From: Betaproteobacteria bacterium
Lineage (GTDB): Bacteria > Pseudomonadota > Gammaproteobacteria > Burkholderiales > SG8-39
NCBI GenBank assembly: GCA_029883975.1
Contig: JAOUIL010000003.1
Span: 1 to 64,000, forward strand
DNA length: 64,000 bases
Reading direction: 5' to 3'
Each line of letters begins with the position of its first letter. Position 1 is the stretch's first letter. This document shows, piece by piece, positions 56,767-64,000 of the stretch. The notes beneath the pieces were generated by a model. That model was not told the DNA's origin, made no database searches, and saw nothing but the letters and a program-made list of their open reading frames with translations. Position numbers and translations under genes: made by a program.

Positions 56767-58668
56767 TTGCCGAACATCACGCTTCCCGACGGCTCGGTGA
56801 GATCCTACCCGGGCCCGGTTTCCGTCGCCGAGGTGGCGCAGTCCATCGGCGCCGGCCTCGCGCGCGCGGCCCTCGCGGGCAAGGTCGACGGCCGGCTGGT
56901 CGACACCGACCATCGCATCACGAGCGACGCGCGGCTCGCCATCGTCACCGACAAGGACCCGGAGGGTCTCGAGATCCTCCGCCATTCGACCGCGCACCTG
57001 CTGGCGCACGCCGTGAAGGAGCTTTTTCCCGAGGCGCAGGTCACCATCGGGCCGGTCATCGAGAACGGCTTCTATTACGACTTCTCCTACAAGCGCCCGT
57101 TCACGCCCGAGGACCTCGCGGGGATCGAGAAGCGCATGGCCGAGATCGCCAAGCGCGACCTGGCCGTGCACCGGCGCGAGTTGCCGCGCGACGAGGCGGT
57201 GAAGTTCTTCCGCGACCAGGGCGAGGTCTACAAGGCGGAGATCATCGCCTCGATCCCGGAGAAGGAGACCATCTCGCTCTATGGCCAGGGCGACTGGGTG
57301 GACTTGTGCCGCGGCCCGCACGTCCCCTCCACCGGCAAGCTCAAGGTGTTCAAGCTGATGCGCGTCGCCGGCGCCTACTGGCGCGGCGACTCGAAGAACG
57401 AGATGCTGCAGCGTATCTACGGCACGGCCTGGGCGAAGAAGGAGGATCAGGACGCCTACCTGAAGATGCTGGAGGAAGCCGAGAAGCGCGACCACCGGCG
57501 CCTGGGGACGCAGCTCGATCTCTACCACATGCAGGACGAGGCCCCCGGAATGGTGTTCTGGCATGCCAAGGGCTGGACGCTGTGGCAGCAGGTGGAGCAG
57601 TACATGCGGCGCGTGTACCGAGACAACGGCTACCGGGAGGTGCGCGGGCCGCAGATCCTCGACAAGAGCATCTGGGAAAAGACCGGCCACTGGGAGAACT
57701 ACCGTGAGCACATGTTCACCACGGCCTCCGAGAACCGCGACTACGCGGTGAAACCGATGAACTGCCCGGGCCACATCCAGATCTACAACAAGGGCGTGCG
57801 CAGCTATCGCGACCTGCCGTACCGGCTGGGCGAGTTCGGCGCCTGCCACCGCAACGAGCCCTCGGGCGCGCTGCACGGCCTGATGCGCGTGCGCGGCTTC
57901 ACGCAGGACGACGGCCACGTCTTCTGCACCGAGGACCAGGTGCTCGAGGAATGCGTCACGTACACCGCGCTGCTGCAGGAGGTCTATGCGCGATTCGGCT
58001 TCACCGACATCATCTACAAGGTGGCGACGCGGCCCGCGAAGCGCATCGGCGACGACGCGGCCTGGGACAGGGCCGAGCGCGCGCTGATCGAGTCGCTGCA
58101 GCGCTCGGACGTGAAGTTCGAGATCTCCCCGGGCGAGGGCGCCTTCTACGGGCCGAAGATCGAGTATTCCCTCAAGGACGCGATCGGCCGCGTCTGGCAG
58201 TGCGGCACGATGCAGGTGGATTTCTTCATGCCGGCGCGCCTGGGCGCGGAGTACGTGGGCGAGGACAACGCGCGCCACGTCCCGGTGATGCTCCACCGCG
58301 CCATCATCGGCTCGCTCGAGCGCTTCCTCGGCATCCTGATCGAGCATTTCGCGGGGGCCTTCCCGCCGTGGCTTGCGCCCGAGCAGGTGGTGGTCATGAA
58401 CATCTCCGAGCACCAGGCGGATTACGCCAAAGCGGTGGCGCAGCGGCTGCGCGAAGCGGGTTTTCGCGCCGTCGAAGATTTGCGAAACGAGAAAATTTCT
58501 TATAAGATTCGCGAACATAGCTTGCAGAAGCTCCCCTACCAGCTGGTGGTGGGAGACAAGGAAAAGCAGGCTGGAACGGTGGCCGTGCGCACGCGCGGCG
58601 GTGAAGATCTCGGCGCCATGGCGCTGGATGCCTTCATCGCACGCCTCCGCAACGAGGCGAGCGCGTAA
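56767..58668 (+). CDS. thrS: Threonine--tRNA ligase, probable TTG start
   Basis: (TTG)[27 protein letters not shown]...; [31 protein letters not shown]-track start lies inside the tRNA. Confidence 0.95.
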   Translation: MPNITLPDGSVRSYPGPVSVAEVAQSIGAGLARAALAGKVDGRLVDTDHRITSDARLAIVTDKDPEGLEILRHSTAHLLAHAVKELFPEAQVTIGPVIENGFYYDFSYKRPFTPEDLAGIEKRMAEIAKRDLAVHRRELPRDEAVKFFRDQGEVYKAEIIASIPEKETISLYGQGDWVDLCRGPHVPSTGKLKVFKLMRVAGAYWRGDSKNEMLQRIYGTAWAKKEDQDAYLKMLEEAEKRDHRRLGTQLDLYHMQDEAPGMVFWHAKGWTLWQQVEQYMRRVYRDNGYREVRGPQILDKSIWEKTGHWENYREHMFTTASENRDYAVKPMNCPGHIQIYNKGVRSYRDLPYRLGEFGACHRNEPSGALHGLMRVRGFTQDDGHVFCTEDQVLEECVTYTALLQEVYARFGFTDIIYKVATRPAKRIGDDAAWDRAERALIESLQRSDVKFEISPGEGAFYGPKIEYSLKDAIGRVWQCGTMQVDFFMPARLGAEYVGEDNARHVPVMLHRAIIGSLERFLGILIEHFAGAFPPWLAPEQVVVMNISEHQADYAKAVAQRLREAGFRAVEDLRNEKISYKIREHSLQKLPYQLVVGDKEKQAGTVAVRTRGGEDLGAMALDAFIARLRNEASA

Positions 58669-58711
58669 GCAGCACGGCCGGTTTTTTTGACGAGCAGAGG
58701 AGCTGTCACCC

Positions 58712-59305
58712 ATCGCACTCGAGAGATCGCAGCGCATCAACGGAGAGATCAACGCACCGCAGGTGCGGCTGGTCGGTGAGCAGGGGGAGCAGCTCGGCAT
58801 CGTGGCTGTGGCCGAGGCCCTGCGCATGGCGGAAGAGAAGAACGTGGACCTGGTGGAGATCGCGCCCATGGCGCAGCCGCCGGTCTGCAAGCTGATGGAC
58901 TACGGCAAGTTCCGCTACCGCGAGCAGAAGAAGGCGCACGAGGCGAAGCTCAAGCAGAAGCAGATCCAGGTCAAGGAGATCAAGTTCCGCCCCGGAACCG
59001 ACGAGGGCGACTACAAGATCAAGCTCAACAAGCTGATCCAGTTCCTGGAGGATGGCGACAAGGCGAAGGTGACGTTGCGGTTCCGCGGGCGGGAGATGGC
59101 GCATCAGGAATTCGGCGTGCGCCTGCTCGAGCGGGTGAAGGCCGATTTGGAGCCGGTCGGGATCGTCGAGCAGTTTCCGAAGCTCGAAGGCCGGCAGATG
59201 GTGATGGTGCTGGCGCCCAAGAAGAAGGGCCTGCCGCCCAAGGCGAAGCCGAAGGAAGCGAAGCAGAAGAAGGAAGCGAGTCCGAAACCCGCCGCAGCGA
59301 CCTAG
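58712..59305 (+). CDS. infC: Translation initiation factor IF-3, non-canonical ATC start
   Basis: RBS AGAGGAG 9 nt before ATC GCA CTC GAG...; [34 protein letters not shown] track starts 17 codons too late. Confidence 0.93.
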   Translation: MALERSQRINGEINAPQVRLVGEQGEQLGIVAVAEALRMAEEKNVDLVEIAPMAQPPVCKLMDYGKFRYREQKKAHEAKLKQKQIQVKEIKFRPGTDEGDYKIKLNKLIQFLEDGDKAKVTLRFRGREMAHQEFGVRLLERVKADLEPVGIVEQFPKLEGRQMVMVLAPKKKGLPPKAKPKEAKQKKEASPKPAAAT

Positions 59306-59397
59306 CGGTCGTCGCGGCTACACAAGTGATGTCCGCGGCTTCAAGCGCCCGCCCGGCGGGCCGCCCGGCGTCAGGCTAAAAGAGAAGGAGCAGTACC

Positions 59398-59598
59398 GTG
59401 CCCAAGGTGAAGTCGAAGAAGTCCGCCGCCAAGCGCTTCAAGATCCGCTCGTCCGGCAGCATCAAGCGCTCGCAGGCCTACATGCGCCACATCCTCACCA
59501 AGAAGTCCACGAAGCGGAAGCGCCATCTGCGCGGCACCACCGAGGTGCACGCCAGCAACAAGCGGGCAGTGCGCGCCATGCTGCCCTACGCTTCGTAA
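59398..59598 (+). CDS. rpmI: 50S ribosomal protein L35
   Basis: [46 protein letters not shown]. Confidence 0.97.
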   Translation: MPKVKSKKSAAKRFKIRSSGSIKRSQAYMRHILTKKSTKRKRHLRGTTEVHASNKRAVRAMLPYAS

Positions 59599-59608
59599 GG
59601 AGCGCGCC

Positions 59609-59968
59609 ATGCCAAGAGTCAAGCGTGGGGTGACGGCGCGCGCGCGCCACAAGAAGGTCCTGAAGCAGGCCAAGGGCTTCCGCGGCCGCCGCGGCAACGT
59701 CTACCGCGTCGCCAAGCAGGCGGTGATGAAAGCGGGGCAGTACGCCTACCGCGACCGGCGCAACCGCAAGCGCACCTTCCGCGCGCTGTGGATCGCGCGC
59801 ATCAACGCCGCCGTGCGCGAGCTCGGCATGAGCTACTCGGCGTTCATGGCCGGCCTGAAGCGCGCCAACATCGAGATCGACCGCAAGGTGCTCGCCGACC
59901 TGGCGGTGGCCGACAAGCCGGCCTTCGCCAAGATCGCCGGCCAGGTGAAGGCCAGCCTCGCTCACTGA
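59609..59968 (+). CDS. rplT: 50S ribosomal protein L20
   Basis: [55 protein letters not shown]. Confidence 0.98.
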   Translation: MPRVKRGVTARARHKKVLKQAKGFRGRRGNVYRVAKQAVMKAGQYAYRDRRNRKRTFRALWIARINAAVRELGMSYSAFMAGLKRANIEIDRKVLADLAVADKPAFAKIAGQVKASLAH

Positions 59969-59990
59969 CCCCGTCGCGGACGCCGCGGGG

Positions 59991-61007
59991 ATGGAACAGC
60001 TCGAGCGCATCGTCGAGCGCGCGCATGCCGCGTTCCAGGCGGCCGGCGATCCGGCCGCCCTGGAGAACGCCAAGGCGCGCTTCCTGGGCAAGTCCGGAGA
60101 GCTGACCGCACAGCTCAAGAGCCTGGGCGCGCTCGCGCCGGAGGAGCGGCGCAGTGCCGGCGCGCGCATCAACGCGGCCAAGGAGCAGATCGAGCGCGCC
60201 CTGGACGCGCGCCGCGCGCAGCTCGCGGACTCCCGGCTGCAGGCGCGCCTCGCCGAGGAGGCGATCGACGTGACCCTGCCGGCGCGCGGCCGCGGGCGCG
60301 GCGGCGTGCATCCGATCACGCGCACCTGGCAGAGGGTCGAGGCGATCTTCGGCTCGATCGGCTTCGATATCGCCGACGGCCCGGAGATCGAGAGCGACTG
60401 GTACAACTTCACCGCGCTCAACAATCCGGAGAACCACCCGGCGCGCTCGATGCAGGATACGTTCTACGTGGACCTGAAGGACGCGCAGGGCCTGCCGGCG
60501 CTGCTGCGCACGCACACCAGCCCGATGCAGGTGCGCTACGCGCGCATGCACCGGCCGCCGATCAAGGTGATCGCGCCGGGGCGCACCTACCGCGTCGACT
60601 CGGACGCGACGCACTCGCCCATGTTCCACCAGGTCGAAGGCCTGTGGATCGACGAGGACGTGAGCTTCGCCGACCTGAAGGGCGTGTACACGGATTTCCT
60701 GCACCGCTTCTTCGAGACCGACGCGCTGCAGGTGCGCTTCCGGCCTTCGTACTTCCCGTTCACCGAGCCTTCGGCCGAGATCGACATGCAGTTCGGCAGC
60801 GGGCCGCTGCGCGGGCGCTGGCTGGAGATTTCCGGGGCGGGCCAGGTGCACCCGAGCGTGGTGCGCAACTTCGGGCTCGATCCCGAGCGCTGCATCGGCT
60901 TCGCGTTCGGCTCGGGTCTGGAGCGGCTCACCATGCTGCGCTACGGCATCGACGACCTGCGCCTGTTCTTCGACGGCGACTTGCGCTTCCTGCGGCAGTT
61001 CGCATGA
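59991..61007 (+). CDS. pheS: Phenylalanine--tRNA ligase alpha subunit
   Basis: [53 protein letters not shown]. Confidence 0.97.
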   Translation: MEQLERIVERAHAAFQAAGDPAALENAKARFLGKSGELTAQLKSLGALAPEERRSAGARINAAKEQIERALDARRAQLADSRLQARLAEEAIDVTLPARGRGRGGVHPITRTWQRVEAIFGSIGFDIADGPEIESDWYNFTALNNPENHPARSMQDTFYVDLKDAQGLPALLRTHTSPMQVRYARMHRPPIKVIAPGRTYRVDSDATHSPMFHQVEGLWIDEDVSFADLKGVYTDFLHRFFETDALQVRFRPSYFPFTEPSAEIDMQFGSGPLRGRWLEISGAGQVHPSVVRNFGLDPERCIGFAFGSGLERLTMLRYGIDDLRLFFDGDLRFLRQFA

Positions 61008-63385
61008 TCGTCCCGGAACACTGGCTGCGCAGCTTCTGCGATCCGTCGCTGACGACGGAGAAGCTCGCGCACCTGCTTACCATGTCCGGTCTCGAGGTGG
61101 AATCGATCGCGGCGGCGGCGCCGGCGTTTCGTGGCGTGGTCGTGGGCGAGATCCTCGAGGTCGCGCGCCACCCGAACGCCGACAAGCTCACGCTATGCAC
61201 GGTGCGCGCGGGCAGGGAGCGCCTGCGCGTGGTGTGCGGCGCGCCCAACGTGCGCAAGGGGATGAAGGTACCCGTGGCGAGGGTGGGCGCTGAGTTGCCG
61301 GGCATGAGCGTGAGCGCGGCGAGCGTGCGCGGGGTGGAGAGCCTCGGCATGCTGTGCTCCGCGCGCGAGCTCGGTCTCTCGGAGGACCACACGGGACTGC
61401 TGGAGTTGCCCGCCTCGGCCAGGCCCGGGACGGACGTGCGCAAGCTGCTCGAGCTGGACGAGCGCATCCTCACGCTCAAGCTCACGCCCAATCGCGCCGA
61501 CTGCCTGTCGATGCTCGGCGTGGCGCGCGAGGTTTCGGCGCTCACCGGCACGGCGCTCCGCCTGCCCGCGCTCAAGCCCGTGCGCGCGCAGAGCCACGCC
61601 CGGCATGCGGTGCGCATCACGCACCCGCAGGGCTGCGGACGCTTCGCTGGCCGCGTGCTCCGCAACGTGAATGCCGCTGCGCCGACGCCGGAATGGATGC
61701 GCCGGCGCCTGGAGCGCGCGGGCCAGCGCTCGATCTCGGCGCTGGTCGACGTCACCAACTACGTCATGCTCGAGCTCGGCCGCCCGCTGCACGTGTACGA
61801 CCTGGACAAGCTCTCCGGGCCGATCGACGTGCGCTGGGGCCGCCCGGGCGAGAAGGTCCTGCTGCTGAACGGCCAGGAAGTCGCGCTCGACGACTCGGTG
61901 CTGTGCATCACCGATGACTCCGGCCCGATCGGCCTCGCGGGCATCATGGGCGGGGAATCGACCAAGGCGGAGCCAAGCTCGCGCCACATCTTCCTCGAGT
62001 CGGCCTTCTTCTTCCCCGAGGCGGTCGCCGGGCGCGCGCGGCGCTACAACTTCACCAGCGACGCCGCGCACCGCTTCGAGCGCGGCGTCGACTTCGGCAA
62101 CAACGTCGAGGGCATCGAGCGCGCCACGCGGCTCATCCTCGACATCTGCGGCGGCGATCCGGGGCCGACGGTCGACCAGGTCAGGCGCCTGCCGCGACGC
62201 AAGCCGGTGCGCATGCGCGTGACGCGGGCGCAGAAGGTGATCGGCATGCCGGTCTCCGAGAAGGAGATGGCGCAGGCGTTCGCCCGCCTGCGGCTGCCCG
62301 CGCGCCGCGCGAAGGGCGCTTTCAGCGTCACGCCCCCCTCGTATCGCTTCGACCTGCAGATCGAGGAGGACCTGATCGAGGAGGTCGCGCGCCTGCACGG
62401 CTTCGATCGCATTCCCGCGCATCCGCCGCGCGCGCGCGCCGTCATGGCGGCCGTGCCCGAGGCACGGCGCTCGCTGCATGCGCTGCGCGAGCGCCTCGCG
62501 GCCTGCGACTTCCAGGAGGTCGTGAACTTCAGCTTCGTCGAGCCGGCGTGGGAAAGCGACTTGTGCGGCGGGCCCGACCCCATCCGGCTGCTCAACCCGA
62601 TCGCCAGCCAGCAGTCGGTGATGCGTACGTCGCTGCTCGGCGGGCTGATCGCCAACGTGCGCTACAACCTGGCGCGCAAGCTCGAGCGCGTCCGCGTGTT
62701 CGAGGTCGGGCGCGTGTACCTGCGTGACAGCGGGCAGCCGGATGCCCCGCTCGAGGTCGGGGGTGTGCGCCAACCCGTGCGCATTGCGGCAGCCGCCTTC
62801 GGGCCGGCCTGGGAGGATCAGTGGGGCATGCCGGGCCGGCCGGTTGACCTGTTCGACCTCAAGGCGGACCTCGACGCGCTGGCCGCGCCGCTCAAGCTGC
62901 GCTACGAGGCGGCCGAGCATCCGGCCCTGCACCCCGGCAGGTCGGCTCGAGTGCACCTGGGGGACCAGGCGATCGGCTGGATCGGCGAGCTGCACCCCCG
63001 ATGGCAGCAAAAGTACGAGCTTCCCCAGAGCGTTGCGATGTTCGAGGCCGAAGCCGCTGCATTGCAGCAATGTCCACTGCCGGCCCCCAGGGTACCTTCC
63101 AAGTACCCGCCGGCGGCGCGCGACATCGCTTTGTTAGTGAATACTGACATCACGGCAGATGCGCTTCTGGCTGTGGCCATGGCGGAAATGCCGATCATCG
63201 TGCAGAGCATCCGACTATTTGATTTGTACCAGGGTTCGAACCTCCCCGCGGGGAAAAAAAGCCTTGCTTTCCGGGTAGTTATGCAAGATACTGAACGAAC
63301 CCTCACGGATGCGGAGGCCGACTCGGCGCGAGATGCGCTGGTCGCGCTGTGGGGCCGTCGTTTCGGTGCGACACCCCGCGTATAA
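61004..63385 (+). CDS. pheT: Phenylalanine--tRNA ligase beta subunit
   Basis: Full-length 793 aa; [39 protein letters not shown]-terminal FDX-ACB domain. Confidence 0.97.
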   Translation: MIVPEHWLRSFCDPSLTTEKLAHLLTMSGLEVESIAAAAPAFRGVVVGEILEVARHPNADKLTLCTVRAGRERLRVVCGAPNVRKGMKVPVARVGAELPGMSVSAASVRGVESLGMLCSARELGLSEDHTGLLELPASARPGTDVRKLLELDERILTLKLTPNRADCLSMLGVAREVSALTGTALRLPALKPVRAQSHARHAVRITHPQGCGRFAGRVLRNVNAAAPTPEWMRRRLERAGQRSISALVDVTNYVMLELGRPLHVYDLDKLSGPIDVRWGRPGEKVLLLNGQEVALDDSVLCITDDSGPIGLAGIMGGESTKAEPSSRHIFLESAFFFPEAVAGRARRYNFTSDAAHRFERGVDFGNNVEGIERATRLILDICGGDPGPTVDQVRRLPRRKPVRMRVTRAQKVIGMPVSEKEMAQAFARLRLPARRAKGAFSVTPPSYRFDLQIEEDLIEEVARLHGFDRIPAHPPRARAVMAAVPEARRSLHALRERLAACDFQEVVNFSFVEPAWESDLCGGPDPIRLLNPIASQQSVMRTSLLGGLIANVRYNLARKLERVRVFEVGRVYLRDSGQPDAPLEVGGVRQPVRIAAAAFGPAWEDQWGMPGRPVDLFDLKADLDALAAPLKLRYEAAEHPALHPGRSARVHLGDQAIGWIGELHPRWQQKYELPQSVAMFEAEAAALQQCPLPAPRVPSKYPPAARDIALLVNTDITADALLAVAMAEMPIIVQSIRLFDLYQGSNLPAGKKSLAFRVVMQDTERTLTDAEADSARDALVALWGRRFGATPRV

Positions 63386-63407
63386 ATAAAGAAATCAGGG
63401 AGTTGTG

Positions 63408-63725
63408 ATGACTTTGACCAAGGCCGAACTGGCCGACCTTCTATTCGAGAAGGTCGGACTGAACAAGCGCGAGGCCAAGGACATGGTCGAAGCCTTCTTC
63501 GAGGAGATTCGCGGCGCCTTGGAGCGGGGGGAGAGCGTCAAGCTTTCCGGGTTCGGCAACTTCCAGCTTCGCGACAAGCCGCAGCGTCCGGGCCGCAATC
63601 CCAAGACCGGCGAGGAGATCCCCATCAGCGCCCGCCGCGTGGTCACCTTTCACGCCAGCCAGAAGCTGAAGGCGATGGTGGAGAAGGCGCGCCATGGAAA
63701 GCCGCAGCCCCAGCAAGAAAGCTGA
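63408..63725 (+). CDS. ihfA: Integration host factor alpha subunit
   Basis: [57 protein letters not shown]. Confidence 0.96.
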   Translation: MTLTKAELADLLFEKVGLNKREAKDMVEAFFEEIRGALERGESVKLSGFGNFQLRDKPQRPGRNPKTGEEIPISARRVVTFHASQKLKAMVEKARHGKPQPQQES

Positions 63726-64000
63726 CCTTCCGCCGATACCGGCGAAGCGCTACTTCACCATCGGTGAGGTGAGCGAGCTGTGCGGCGTGAAGCCCCACGT
63801 GCTGCGCTACTGGGAACAGGAGTTCACGCAGCTCAAGCCGGTCAAGCGGCGCGGCAACCGGCGCTACTATCAGCACCACGAGGTGCTGCTCATCCGCCGC
63901 ATCCGCGAGCTGCTGTACGAGGAAGGATTCACGATCAGCGGCGCGCGCAATCGCCTGGACAATGCGGCCCTGGGCGGCGAGGAGCGCGCCGCGCCGGCGC
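63694..64000 (+). CDS. MerR family transcriptional regulator, truncated at window end
   Basis: [51 protein letters not shown]; overlaps ihfA 3' end. Confidence 0.9.
   Translation, partial: MESRSPSKKADLPPIPAKRYFTIGEVSELCGVKPHVLRYWEQEFTQLKPVKRRGNRRYYQHHEVLLIRRIRELLYEEGFTISGARNRLDNAALGGEERAAPA

Noticed and set aside
59347-59361. GCCCGCCCGGCGGGC palindrome upstream of rpmI as terminator or L20 leader
   Set aside because: Too short and GC-only in a GC-rich background, no U-tract and no recognisable L20 mRNA-binding structure; cannot be supported by eye.

Overview
High-GC proteobacterial chromosome segment, probably betaproteobacterial judging from gene content and order. Most of it is housekeeping: rimO 3' end, thiolase, lysS, prfB, recJ, lolC/lolD, comEC, a marR-emrA-emrB efflux locus, relA, dgkA, ppk, ppx, sixA, and tRNA-Val-thrS-infC-rpmI-rplT-pheS-pheT-ihfA-merR. 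Three accessory regions stand out. (1) 13.4-19.2 kb is a lower-GC integron-type gene-cassette array with five attC sites, all cassette genes on the minus strand and no integrase in the window (a CALIN). In all five complete cassettes the 5' heptamer is the exact complement of that cassette's own attC R'' box, which allows base-level delimitation. Cargo: a toxin-antitoxin pair, a GNAT acetyltransferase, two small membrane proteins and a ~3.1-kb two-gene DUF1254 cassette. (2) 19.4-26.7 kb is a hyf-like operon whose 'hydrogenase large subunit' has Ser where the L1 NiFe-ligand cysteines should be and no CxxC at the C-terminus, i.e. an Ehr (energy-converting-hydrogenase-related) complex rather than a hydrogenase. 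(3) 41.6-42.9 kb is a TIR-domain gene between two copies of an alpha/beta-hydrolase 3' end. Recoding and initiation features not captured by the ORF track include the prfB +1 frameshift, an AUC start for infC, and thrS starting 5 nt after a tRNA. All calls come from reading the sequence; no database search was run.
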